Shown one piece after another: positions 11,658 through 22,487 of a stretch of 64,000 nucleotides of DNA (the first letter of the stretch is position 1; each line of letters starts with the position of its first letter). Source of the DNA: Viola odorata (Eukaryota > Streptophyta > Magnoliopsida > Malpighiales > Violaceae). The translations under genes and the position numbers were made by a program. The stretch is from contig OY829544.1 in assembly GCA_963691705.1 (NCBI GenBank), positions 3,541,501-3,605,500 of the forward strand. The letters are read 5' to 3'. The notes below the pieces were generated by a model. The model was not told the origin of the DNA. It did no database searches and saw nothing but the letters and a program-made list of their open reading frames with translations.

Positions 11658-11988
11658 GAGACTGAAGCTGACTTCAATGGAGGTTAATGGATGGATTTGA
11701 GAGAGGGGAGCGCAGCTGGAAGATGAAGTTTAGAATAGGGAATAATCGCTTGTAACAAACTTGGATTGCAATTTGTAAACAAAACCAGGTTCATTGAACC
11801 TATAGATTGTAATGCTCTTCATTGAAGTAACAAAGTACAATTTTGATTGTTGATTACAAATGACAAAACGTAATTGTTTCTTCTACATTCTTCCTTTTAT
11901 ACTAGCTAAACCAGCTACTTCTAGAACTGCTTCTTAACTGCTTTGCCACTTGACTTGCCAGCTAAGCAAGTTTGTTACTGTTTTGACA
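11658..11988 (-). repeat. LTR of element B, promoter-proximal part
   Basis: Begins with the second copy of the copia target duplication (GAGAC, 11658-11662) and runs to TGTCAAAACAG (minus) at 11988. It holds a TATA box, TATAAAAGG on the minus strand at 11893-11901. The F-box unit left arm starts within a few bases beyond it. Confidence 0.55.
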
Positions 11989-12004
11989 GAGAGCATTTGG
12001 TTAT

Positions 12005-12440
12005 GGCTGTGACGGCCACCGCCACCAAGTCAAGAGGTTTTCCTTCTCCCTCCTCCATACCCAAGCTCTCGGCCAGCACACCGTCACCGCCACCGCCACG
12101 AAAGCAAGAGGTTTTCCTTCTCCCTCCTCCATACCCAAGCTCTCGGCCACAACCTAACACACCGCCACCGCCACCGCCACCGCTTCTTTCCTGCAGTTCT
12201 CGGCTCGACTGTTTCTTGGGTCCTATATTTCTTCTTGTAACTCTTAATTCTGTCACTTTTTTTTGCAGTGCTCGTGTTTGTATTGAGTATGCCATGTTTT
12301 ATGCTTTGAGCATGTATGGAACTATTAACGTCAAGGCTTTTTTTTGCAGCTACAGTAGAGCATAAGAGAGGTATTCCAAGAGCAGCTACAGTTGAGTTTG
12401 ATGAAGAGGAGAGGAGTACGTAATTGGCAAATAAATGCCA
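12005..12440 (+). repeat. Inverted left arm of F-box unit 1
   Basis: Reverse-complement relative of 15456-16104. Left to right: imperfect GC-rich copies of GGTTTTCCTTCTCCCTCC with CCGCCACC runs, the block TTCTCGGCTCGACTGTTTCT, a TTTTTTTTGCAG tract, a second TTTTTTTTGCAG followed by CTACAGTAGAGCATAAGAG, and finally TACGTAATTGGCAAATAAATGCCA. That last string corresponds to the bases around the F-box start codon in the right arm. The arm is truncated on the left by element B. Confidence 0.88.
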
Positions 12441-13806
12441 CTTTTGTTACTTTCCACGCCTTGAGCATAAGGTATTACGTTCCATAGTATAGTACCAAAT
12501 ACTGATGGGTCAAACATTGAAATCTAAAGATACAGTTACCCGATGATGGGATTTTTTTTATGAGCATATAATCTGAGAATGAATTATGTTGATAATGTAA
12601 ATCTTTTGAGAATTGCTAATTTGAAGTGATAATGGAAAGGTTTTGATATAATTTACTGCTTCTTACACAGAAGCACATTGTTTCAGACTAGTTTGTTCAA
12701 TTTCCTATCCTGAGATGTCATGAAAATTGATTTCCATCCTTTTGTTTCAAAGTTATTCCCTGACTTGCATATGCATGCTTGTGTTATCTGTCTGCATGCA
12801 GTTCGGAGTTATCACATACAAGAGTAATGAGCATAAGGAAGTAATTATTGGGTGTAAGTGAATACCCAAACAGAAGATCTCTTATAAATTTATATCTGGA
12901 CATTTATAGGGACAAGTTTAAAGATCATGTTTTTTTGCTCTTGGCAATAGTTGCGATAGTTGCGTATGTTTACTTCTTATAATCACATATTTAGATCATG
13001 CTTAGCTTGTTAAGTAGCATGTCCTGTGTCAACACGTGAAGGATGGGATGTGTTAGTGCATCCTTGAATTATGTGTAGGAATCACCATGTCTGTCACTCA
13101 TCATCTGAGCTAATAGTGATTCTTAATTTCATTCTCAGACTGCTTATTGCATAGACAAATTCATTGTAAAAGAACTTTGTTGTCTAAGCCCTGAAGCTTA
13201 GTTTTAGATAAGCCAAGGAAGACTAAAATCTGATTAGATTAATGCTTCAAATGGTCAGTTTAGATGATCATCTCATGTCTAGTTGACTAGGATGCATTTT
13301 TTACTTACTAGATGTGTGTTATCGTGATCCATATTTAATACGAGTTTGATTATCTTCAATTTTGTTGCAAACGAGTGAACTGGTAGAGCTTCTCAGTCAG
13401 AGTTGTCGTTATGGGGAAGGTCCTTTATCGAGTTTTATCTTGAGCTGCTCGACATTGACTTCGGATTTTCTAGTGATGATGGCTTGAACTGATATGTATT
13501 CTTTTACTGTTGTAGTGCTAGTTTTTATGATGATACAATAGCATGTTTTGTTGGCAAAGTATGGTTTCCCAAAAGTTATATTAGCACATGTTGATATGAT
13601 TGTCGGCAAAAAACTACCATCAAATCAGTATAGGCCTTTGTTCAATCTAACTGCAATATAACATGTCTGTTTCTTTCTTAATGCAAGAAGAAACTGCTAG
13701 TTTCTTTCATCTAAGGTGGAATTGCTGTCTGTGTTGTTTCTATTCCTGTCCTATTTCTAGTTACAGAACTTTTACATAGTACGAGCAGAGAACTGTTGAT
13801 CACATA
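12441..13806. other. Unassigned stretch between left arm and F-box gene, unit 1
   Basis: AT-rich sequence shared with 26205-27523. No long ORF is conserved between the copies. A short exon-like piece (CATGCAG followed by TTCGGAGTTATCACATACAA, about 12798) is kept in both copies and could be a relic of a plus-strand gene that began in the left arm. The F-box gene's 3'UTR presumably lies at the right end of this stretch. Confidence 0.5.
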
Positions 13807-15461
13807 CTATTCTAGTTGTTGTCTTGGCCAGAGCTGCTTCCATCTTGAGATCTCTTTCTCACTGTAAAGCTTTCTGATACCTCCATAAAAACCATCGGCT
13901 TCATTCCCTTCTTCACGGTGGTCTTTCCTGTTTATTATCGCTCGTCTCCACTGCGAGCCTGGTGTGTATTGTTTGAACTCCAAGACCACCATGGCTGTCA
14001 GAATCAAGGCAGGCATCCATGTTAGACAAACTCCAAACAAACAAGAAAAGGTTTTTAGACCGAAAGAATCCTCAAAACCCAGAAAAGATAAAAATTGTGA
14101 CCAACTGCTCAATCTAAGACCATTTTCTTACCATTGGATTGGCAACAGCAGTGATTCGTATGGCATGATTCGAGATGACAAACAACACCATACCACCAAC
14201 CTAGATGATCACAATGTATGCACGTAAGTAGTTCATCATTGCATGACCAATCTAATATCGTAGACTGTCCAAATTCAGATGCAAGAAAGTTCAATGAACA
14301 AAGACCAAAACATGGCTCTAGCAAAACAATGTTGTTGAATTTGGCAGGAAGGAACTCGATCAACCCTAATTACTTTTATTATTTTTCTAGACATACCATA
14401 AGGGAATACATTACTTTTTCTCCATTGGATCTCAATATGATCATCAGGTTTCAAGTCATTTAAACAGTCCGAAACATGAAGAACGCTTGCAGGAGTATCA
14501 ATTGGTGGAGCTCTCAGCCTATCCCAGTTTATGTTCTGTTCTGCCGCTTGCTGAGCAAATGGAGGATACCTGCAACAACAAATGCACTTCTTCAACTATG
14601 ATGTCATAAGAATGAGAAAGTAGTAATCTTTTGTTGATTCTATTACCTAGCTTGAAAGGTGTCTGTCTGAGAATCATAACTGAGCTCTGCATCATAACAT
14701 GAGAGCAAAAACCCATCACGTTCATCCTGGCACTAAACAAAATGAAAAAAGACATCATTAAATTGGACACCAACAAAAGTAGTAGTAGTATTTGTTGAGA
14801 GTTCGAATCCGGGCAATGGAGAAAAAACATGTGACAGTGATGACAACTGGGGAGACCACCAAACAATACTGCTCTATAACAAACAATAATAGTAGTAGAG
14901 AACTTGCAAGAACTTATTATTTACCTCACGGTTATAGACCTGAGCAGGGAACGAAAACTTGCCATTTTCAAGAGAAAGGTACAAATCCATGGTTGAATCA
15001 GCTGTAAAAGAAGATGCTACTGGTTTTCCTTGGCCTTTGCTTTCAAAGTTTGTTTTACTCCAAGAAAAAGGCCATAAAGAACTACCAATATCAGATCTTA
15101 ATAAACTTTTTTCATTTTCTTGGTCCAAGACTCTTGATCTCTTCCTTAAAGAAGCCATGTGCCATTGCCACTCCCTAAAAGCAGCAGCATCAATCACTCT
15201 GGTCCATTTCAGCTCCAGATGTTTCTTCCACAAATGATCACTTGCACAACTTTCCCTCAAAGATTTGCAAACTGTTGCCATTCTGCACAACTCAGATGGT
15301 GCAAGCCTCTCAAGAATGGATTCCAAGGCCAGGTCAGGCAAATCAAGAAGAGAAATTGCAAACTGATCATCATCTTCTTCCTCCATAGTTATAGTTTCTC
15401 GCAATTTTGAACCATGATGATGATGATGACCCATCTTCTTGATCTTTAGCAGAACTGGCAT
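13807..15461 (-). CDS. F-box protein, At2g26850-like, copy 1
   Basis: Five exons on the minus strand: 14925-15461, 14647-14732, 14397-14569, 14132-14200, 13807-13994, all with GT/AG borders, giving 350 residues. The F-box is at about residues 36-86 ([16 protein letters not shown]...LCRMATVC...HLWKKH) and would bind a SKP1-type adaptor of an SCF ubiquitin ligase. The C-terminal part ([59 protein letters not shown]) matches the plant family that includes At2g26850 from memory; its substrate is unknown to me. A His run (MGHHHHHGS) follows the start. The start codon lies at the inner edge of the right arm, so the promoter and 5'UTR are inside the repeated arm. No stop or frameshift is seen. Confidence 0.88.
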
Positions 15462-16104
15462 TTACTTGCCAATTACGTACAAAGGTAATTACAAGAGCAG
15501 CTACAGTAGGGCAAAAGAGAGTTCAATTTTCCTTCCCTGCTCTTGGAATACCTCTTATGCTCTACTGTAGCTGCAAAAAAGCCTTCACGTTAATAGTTCC
15601 ATACATACTTAGAGCATAAAACATGGCATTACTCAATACAAACACGAGCACTTCCAAGTTCCAACCAAAAAGTAGCCAAACTATAACTTAAAACTGCAAA
15701 AAAAAAGTGACAGAATTAAGACTTACAAGAAGAAATATAGGCCCCAAGAAACAGTCGAGCGGAGAACTGCAGGAAAGAAGCGGTGGCGGTGGCGGTGTGT
15801 TAGGTTGTGGCCGAGAGCTTGGGTATGGAGGAGGGAGCAGGAAAACCTCTTGCTTTCGTGGCGGTCGCGGTGTGCTAGGTTGTGGCCGAGAGCTTGGGTA
15901 TAGAGGAGGGAGAAGGAAAACCTTTTGCCTTGGTGGTGGTCGCGGTGGCAGTGGGCTAGGTTGTGGCGAGAGCTTGGGTACGGAGGTGGGAGGAGGAAAA
16001 CCTAAAATGAAGAAGTGAATAGGATGGCAATTTCGTAAATAGAACGGGGTGGGAATTTTGTAAATAGAATAGAGTGGCAATTGTGTAAATATAGAATGAC
16101 GTGT
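15456..16104 (-). repeat. Right arm of F-box unit 1, upstream region of the F-box gene
   Basis: Holds the F-box gene's upstream region on the minus strand: GC-rich GGTGGCGGTGGCGG-type repeats, a TTTTTTTTTGCAG tract, CTGCAGCTACAGTAG motifs (one inverted pair making a local hairpin near 15494-15575), then the ATG. It carries about 41 bases (TAACTTATAGTTTGGC-type, near 15650-15690) that both left arms lack. The outer end has the 16-base palindrome TGACGTGTACACGTCA at 16097-16112. Confidence 0.85.
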
Positions 16105-16112
16105 ACACGTCA
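16097..16112. promoter_or_regulatory. 16-base ACGT palindrome, unit 1
   Basis: TGACGTGTACACGTCA, perfect. It contains two ACGT cores of the sort bound by plant bZIP/bHLH factors and lies about 640 bases upstream of the F-box start codon. Conserved at 29789-29804 in unit 2. Confidence 0.5.
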
Positions 16113-16550
16113 CGTCCGCCTGCTAATTTCGGCAGACTATTCTGCTGCTCATATTCATAACATGCTGCTGCTCCTCGTGGTGTTGTTAAATCTGTTCATG
16201 GTTTTTTTTTTTTAAATAAATAAATAATAATTGAAGTCAGGTTCAATTTGAACCGAATCTACCTGGCTAAATTTGACGGGTCCCCAACAGCCCCGTATAA
16301 TACATATACTAAGTCAAGGCGGGCAACTAATAGCTTAATATTACTTTTTGCGTGATAATACATATACTAAGTCAATGTTATAGAGTTTTAGTTCAGTACG
16401 CGGGAAGAAAGTGATGAAGCAGAGGATTTTGCGTCATAGTATTTCTAATTTTCTCGGTTGTTTACACAATTAAAAGTAGTAAAAAGAATACGTGACGTGT
16501 CATTCGCCTACGAAGCTGGTAAAAGTAAAAAATTAAAGAAAATTAAAATC

Positions 16551-16624
16551 TAGCTTCACCTGGGTTTGAACCAGAGACCTTCAGTGTGTTAGACTGATGT
16601 GATAACCAACTACCCCACGAAACC
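16551..16624 (-). tRNA. tRNA-Val (AAC), possibly decayed
   Basis: 74 bases, minus strand, the same length as plant tRNA-Val(AAC) as I remember it. Acceptor stem GGTTTCG pairs with TGAAGCT (two new G-U pairs), anticodon stem TCAGT/ACTGA is perfect with loop CTAACAC, T stem TCTGG/CCAGG is paired around TTCAAAC. The D stem has one G-A mismatch (position 11-24). No CCA is encoded, as expected in plants. A working gene is plausible; a recent tRNA pseudogene is the alternative. Confidence 0.72.
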
Positions 16625-17071
16625 ACATTTGGTAGTTTTCCGAACCAAAAGTTATTGAACTTAACAATTCATTGATTTCTACGTCGTTTATTTTATCCAT
16701 CCTAAGCTGTCGAATTTTTATTTTTCTAGTCCACTTGGGTTTCGGACCAAACTGGGTCATACTCGGCAAAAATTTGAGTACATATGATTTACCCACTACT
16801 TATTATCACTCCACACTAAAATTTGACACGTGGATATTTTCTGACATGTCACACTTCACGGTTCCGTCAAACTAACCCTATCTCCTTTCTCCTTTCTCCT
16901 TCTTTTCCTTCCTTCTCTGCGCGACCGCTGCTTACGACCAGTTTCCACTCCGCTTAACCATTTTTCACTAAATCGTTGGATCTAGCTAGCTTTTGATCTT
17001 TCTTTTTTATTGTTTTCTTCTTCTTCTTTTATTGTGATTTTACGTTGCCTAATTCCATTGATGAGGGCAGT

Positions 17072-17115
17072 ACCAGTGCAGGGTAGGAGCTTGTTCGTCA
17101 GAACCCTGCACTGGT
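17072..17115. other. Hairpin with 13-base perfect stem
   Basis: ACCAGTGCAGGGT (17072-17084) and its exact complement ACCCTGCACTGGT (17103-17115) around an 18-base loop. The flank AACAACCCTTCTGCTCGATT just to the right is repeated about 98 bases further on (near 17220). I recognise no known miRNA in it. Confidence 0.6.
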
Positions 17116-17321
17116 CCCAAAACAACCCTTCTGCTCGATTTGATTGTGCTCAATAAGTTTGTCGTTTTAAAACTATTTTCCAGCAAATATTTTACTCCCA
17201 AGGCAAACTTGTACCAAAACAACCCTTCTCCTCGATTTGATTGTGCGCAGAAGGACTGTTCCATGATAGCAACTTTGACCCCACCATTGAACCAAGATGA
17301 ATGCCTACATTGCTAATTCAT

Positions 17322-17539
17322 TACTCTCTCCCATTTTGAACACACATATTAAAAAGATCAGATTATTCACTGTTTAAGATAATTTTATCCTTTATTTTTT
17401 TTCGAACGTATAAACATTTTTAACATACGTTCCGAAAAAAATAAAGGGCAAAATTATCTTAAACAGTGAATCATCCAATTTTCTTAATATACGTATCCAA
17501 AATCAAAATGACGTTTAATTAAACTGGAAGGGACTACTA
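17322..17539. mobile_element. Foldback MITE
   Basis: Inverted halves built on ATTCACTGTTTAAGATAATT and TTTTTTTCGAACGTAT with a short centre. The ends (ACTCTCTCCCA and its counterpart) resemble the CTCCCTCC termini of Stowaway elements. Borders are approximate. Confidence 0.65.
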
Positions 17540-17953
17540 AATATCCCTAACTTAATGAGCCATAGATAGAGAGTGAAAGTCAAAGTAAAGATTGCAATTT
17601 TTTTGTAGGGTCTTATAGTTGTTAATGATTCTTTATATAAGCATCTCATTTAAGAGTTTTTTTATTTGATTTTCCAATGATTGATTCAGATTTCAAATTT
17701 TGTAAATCCCTCTGATGGATGAACACTCTCCTCTCCGCCTAAACGAGAAATTAAATTACAAGAATTCCACTTTTGATTCATAGGCAGCGGTGATGATATA
17801 AACTTTTTTGCACTGTCAATTCTTCAGAAGTCTGCATCAGGCACCAGCTACGTGGCAGTAATATAATTACCAATATAAAATAATAAATTAATTCTAATTG
17901 TATTTTAATTGGTTTAATGACATTAATGTTTTATTTAATCACTCTTTATAGTA

Positions 17954-18167
17954 CTCCCTCCGGACACAATTACTTGTCGTTTTACTGTTTATACACGCGT
18001 TTTGAGGAAGCCGAATGACTCACTATTTGACCCCAAAAACTTCCGAATTTTTTAACGTACGTTCGAAAAAAAGTACGAAATTTTTTGGGGTCAAATAACG
18101 AGCCATTCGGCATCCTCGAAATGCGTGCATGAACAGTAAAATGACAAGTAATTGTGTCCGGAGGGAG
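17954..18167. mobile_element. Stowaway MITE
   Basis: 214 bases with inverted ends CTCCCTCCGGACACAATTAC, TA target duplication at 17952-17953 and 18168-18169, and nearly complete self-complementarity. Its first ten bases match those of the mariner-like element at 38029-43515, the kind of autonomous element that mobilises Stowaways. Confidence 0.92.
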
Positions 18168-20063
18168 TATATACTAATTATTTGTTTAATTATCCTCTTA
18201 TTTTTATGATTTTTTGTTCAATTACCTCGACCGTGACAGAAAATTTACATGACATGTCACATTAACATATGTAATGACGTGACACATGTTTTATTATCAT
18301 ACCATGATACGTGGCCTGTGATACTTGTAAAGTGACATTTTAGTGTTAATGTAACTTCTTTTTTTTTTGATAAAAAACTGAATGATGTCATTTTTTTTTG
18401 TTAAATAAACAAACAATTAGTATAGAACTACACACTATTTTAATTATATATTTTAAGGTCGATTTCGCACATGTCAGTATTAAACTTTTTTTTATGTAGG
18501 GACATCCTTCTGCCAACCTTTTCCTTTTCAATTTTATAAGATAAAAGTTTGGGCGAATGACCTTTTATAAGGGTTTTTTTTAAAATAGGAGTTTTTTTTT
18601 TTGTTGAAAATAATAAACAGGAGTTTCTTGATTGTTAACGTAATCTGATCTAATCAGATCTCAACCTCTGCCTGAACTTCATAAACTAATCTGATCAGTA
18701 CGTGTTTGTATCTAGAAGAAGATCTGCATGAATTATTTTGTTTATAAATGAAATGAGAGCTGGTGTTTTCTGCAATATTTCTATGTTGTGCAGATAATAT
18801 CCTCATTAATTAGCTTTGCTGGTATGCTCTTAATAAAAATTCAAATAAAATCAGCAAGAAATTTGCCAACAATTTAATTCGGTGGTTAGGATATGAGTGC
18901 CGACTATTCGTAGCTTAAACCAGACAGAATTTCTTCATAAATTTTAACGTAACAGCATACATATCAAGAGAAATTCATTCATGAGGACCATATTGATGAC
19001 GAAATTCATGTCTCTTAGTGATGCAGATATGATATAAGTGCATATCAAATTACAATGTGACAATTGAGTAAGCGGTGCAAATATAAATGAGATTTTAATA
19101 TATCAGATTATTCTTAATTGATTATGAAAATAAAGTGGATAATAACTTTATTATTATTGGTGAAATTGAAATCTGGGTGTTACTGTATGCAATTAAGGTT
19201 CCAAAATTTTAAATTGCAATTTTATGTGATATTTTTAAACGGAAAGTAATTAATGGTTGAAAAGCTGATTTGTACCAAAATTGGGATTTTGTGCATATTT
19301 ATACAATATGCTTAATTGCAATTTTTATGAGGTATCTTAATTAATGTTATAGATTTTCACTTAATGTGAAAATAATTCCTTAAGATACATTGTTTGACAT
19401 AAATTGTTTTATTTATGTTAATAATTGGTGCAATTAATATATTTAAATGAGAAGAATTGAATCTGTGGAAATAGATTAATATTTAGTCTTATTGTTTAAA
19501 AAGAATTTAAAACAGTGACGCATGTAAAATTATTTTTTACGTGGTGTGACTATTACTGCTATGGATTGATTAATATTCATATATATGGAAAATGTGAGTT
19601 TTTTTTTTTTTTAATAAGCGGAAGAAGATATTATACATGTGGAAAATGTGAGTATTAATATAATCAATGTGATTGTTTCCTGATTAAAGTGGTAGGGATC
19701 AATTATGCAGTGAACTGTCTAGCTAATTAAGTTTGCAGAGAACTTAATTATGGGGAAAATATATAAGGTATATATTTCAACGCTCATGAAGCTTGCTATC
19801 AAATTAATGAGTAATTTGATTATACTCGATACTAAAAGAGATATGAATGTATTAAACCTTCTCATATGAGTATTGTTATTATTTATGGAAGAAAAAAAAA
19901 TTGAGAATTATTTATATAATTTAAAGGAGATAAAAACTCCTTGAGGAAGGAGATAGATTACCATTATATGTATATATGATGAAATATATGTGAACACATT
20001 GATGACATTATTCCATATATATTTTTGTGAAAGTATTATTTCAGATGATGTGAATATACTAAG
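18168..20063. other. AT-rich intergenic stretch
   Basis: No gene seen. The segment 18210-18420 carries remnants like the MITE family at 53020 and 53945 (ATTACCTC, ACGTGACACATG). The rest is AT-rich low-complexity sequence with no ORF of note. Confidence 0.6.
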
Positions 20064-20541
20064 TGTTGGTGCTCTCAAAGAGGTATTTACTCTCGATCTT
20101 AATTCTTGTGTAATTGTGTGAAATTAAGAATGTACCAAATATATTTGTTTGGTAGAATTAAACAAATAGAATAATATTCGCAAATGTAGAGGTCCGAATA
20201 TTATTATCTTATTTTAGAAATCGGGAAACAGAACAGCAAAAACAATAATAGAATAATAACTAGGAAATAAAGCTTTCAGTACGAGTGTAGTGCTTTTTCT
20301 CTTGATGTTATTTGGTAAATGGAGTAGGTCCTATTTATAAGAAGGTAAGGATCCAAACCAGAAATATATGGTCATTATGGGAGAGGATTATATGGTCATC
20401 AATGGAGAATTATGGTCATAGCCGTTTGTGATGAGAATCATGCTTATTAATGTTGCCGTTGCAACATCATGGCTATTAAGCCATTTATAGTTATTGAAAA
20501 GGAAAGATATTCAACCTTTGGAATATCATTATTTTACAACA
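20064..20541 (-). repeat. Candidate solo LTR
   Basis: On the minus strand it runs TGTTGTAAAATAATG...GAGCACCAACA, with TGTT/AACA ends and a TATA box (TATAAATAG, near 20330). No primer site follows it and no matching target duplication is seen (CTAAG against GACCA), so it is either a worn solo LTR or a fragment. Confidence 0.45.
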
Positions 20542-20827
20542 GACCATGCCAGAAAAAGAGAGGAAAATGGATCCATAAAAAAGACCCTCCTGCAAAAAGA
20601 AAATCTCACAGAAAAACAAGCTTGAAGGTATTGGTCTAAGACTCGATTAAAACAGTGGAGACTATAACAGGCTTTGTCTACAATAGTTTGGAAAACATGA
20701 ATTGCAAGGTGAATCTATTTCTATATGGGACTATTATTCTTGGTGTCTTAATCCTAGGTAACCTCTAGTAGGAGAAGAAACATGCATCAAATCATGAAAA
20801 GGAGTAGAATTTTGCATCACTAGAGGA

Positions 20828-22160
20828 TCAAAAAGCTGCGCGTAGATTCTTCACAAGATCCTTCAATGATAAGCTGAATTCAGTATCCATCTGCAAGAAA
20901 TGGATATGAAATTTAGTTATACTATCAATGAGCTTGTAGTGCAGTGGTGTTTTATACTAAGTACGAAAGGTAAAGTCTCAAGTTCGAGTCTAAGTAACAG
21001 ATGTAGAGGCAAGAACAAGGGAAGAAAAGAAAAGAACAAATTACCTGTGCAACAATAGTAACATCAAGGGCATAGGTACCAAATGTTAAAACACTGGTGT
21101 TGATGATTGTTAGGTGGAATTTCTCAATTTTTGCTACTGTTTTCTCCAGAATTCCTTTCTTTTTCTCGCAGTGAATCCTGATGAGGACATTCTTGTCACG
21201 GAATCTTGCTTCAATTTCAGGCAAGGCCCCTTCTTCTTCCAAAGGATATTTGGACAGATCACCATCAACCAAAACCTGAGAATTCTTAAAGATCACAACA
21301 GATTCCACTGTTTTCTTCTTTTGATCCTCAAGAATCTTAACTCTTTCTTGCAGTTGCTTCAAGTACTTGATTGCATCTCCAAGAACAGACGCCTTATCCA
21401 TCTAAAAAAACAGAAAGACCCATAAGTTCAGATTGATTCTGAACATATAAAACAAAGGTAATTAATCAAGAAATGTTGAAAGTATAGCTAGATAAATACC
21501 TTCTTCAGGCCAGGAACTATAGTAGATAAAGCTATAAACCCTTGACTCAGCTTCTTGCGCCGCTTCCTTTCTGCTATAATATGATCTTGGCTTGGAGAAA
21601 GTTTAGTGCTTGTGCTGATATTAATCCATTTAGCTCCTTTACTGGACTTGAGCACATAGTTGTTGTTCACTAAAGAATCTTGAGAAATTAGGGCATGATG
21701 ATCAGGGTTAGGGGAGTTGCTAATCGTTGAGGAATGAAAGGACTCCTCTTTTACAAGTGGAGGAGGATTGGTGAAGGAAATAACTTCAGGAGAAAAAACA
21801 GATTGTTGGTGTGAGATATGATGATCAGCTGGTTTGATTCCATGGAATCCATTTGGTTTCAGAAGCTTATTGGGTCTAACAATGGCTGCAGGAGGATAAG
21901 TGTCCATGTAGGAAAAAGATTGATTTAGATTATAATCTTCAAATGCAGTTAGGAATGGAGATAAGGTAGGATCATCAAAAGAATTCAGATGCCACTGGTT
22001 GATGAAGCTAGGATCTTGATCCATTCCCTGTAAATTTACCAGTAACAGGATTAGTCAGAAAACAGATCGAAATTTACAAGTGCGGAAAGAAGAAGCTGAT
22101 TTTAGATCAGATGGGTGTTCTTACCGATTCATTTATCCCTCTAATGTATGAAATTTCCAT
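20828..22160 (-). CDS. bHLH transcription factor, NAI1/bHLH18-20-25 type
   Basis: Four exons on the minus strand: 22125-22160, 21500-22027, 21045-21401, 20828-20890; 327 residues. The first exon is only 12 codons (MEISYIRGINES) and was chosen over the downstream ATG at 22024 because family members start MEIS.IRG and the splice keeps frame. The bHLH domain is at about residues 160-210: the basic region DHIIAERKRRKKLSQ has the His-Glu-Arg set for E-box binding, and helix 2 reads MDKASVLGDAIKYLKQLQERV. A C-terminal ACT-like region (IHCEKKKGILEKTVAKIEKF) is typical of subgroup IVa, whose Arabidopsis members act in ER-body formation, root development and iron or defence responses. Which of them is orthologous cannot be told here. 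Confidence 0.92.
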
Positions 22161-22487
22161 GGAATTGAAAGAACAAACAAGAAAAGAACTATTGATGAAG
22201 GAGAAGAACAGAATAAAGTTTGATCAAGAAAATGGTTGAAGGAGTTGCAAATAAATACTACTCCAAAACTAGCTAGAAAACGCCAAAAGAAGAGGAATTA
22301 TTTGAAAAAGGCTTGGTGGGTATTTTTGGTATTTACATATACTATGATCAGCTACGTGTTGCGGTGTTGTCAACTTTGAATGATGATTACAGGCGAGGGT
22401 GTTTGCTTTTGTGGAAAAAACTAGGGTATATACCACTCAGTAAATCATGATTTAGGATGATGACACCTACCCAAAATAGTACTAGAA

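Larger units (their letters stand above)
5476..11988 (-). mobile_element. LTR retroelement B (lineage unresolved), host of two nested insertions
   Basis: Minus-strand element recognised from three parts. An LTR-like segment starts TGTCAAAACAG at 11988 with TATAAAAGG at 11893-11901. A primer-site-like TGGTAGCGGAGCTC lies at 5828-5841. A short gag-like ORF (MTEEDSSMSP...) starts between 5811 and 5745. The LTR is interrupted by copia element C between 5937 and 11658, and the gag is interrupted at 5572 by element A. The rest of B lies left of the window. Read as insertion order, B came first. Which superfamily it belongs to is not clear from the 80 codons left here. Confidence 0.6.
12005..16349. 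repeat. F-box unit, copy 1 (about 4.3 kb)
   Basis: Closely matches 25620-30040 in the same orientation; the coding part is offset by 13717 bases with almost no indels. Contents left to right: inverted left arm (12005-12440), 1.3 kb of unassigned sequence, the F-box gene (13807-15461, minus), right arm (15456-16104), and about 245 bases of shared flank. Similarity ends at 16349. The left end is cut by element B, whose insertion probably displaced the outer part of the left arm beyond the window. Copy 1 keeps about 88 bases near 13110-13195 that copy 2 lacks, and lacks about 19 bases near 13410 that copy 2 has. Confidence 0.9.

Noticed and set aside
11943..12365. 140-codon Pro-rich plus-strand ORF in the left arm of F-box unit 1
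   Set aside because: Made of GC-rich repeats and running across the junction of element B and the arm; the other arms break the frame, so it is not a conserved gene.
17049..17264. 71-codon minus-strand ORF
   Set aside because: Spans the hairpin and its repeated block, with no start context or family; treated as a repeat feature.
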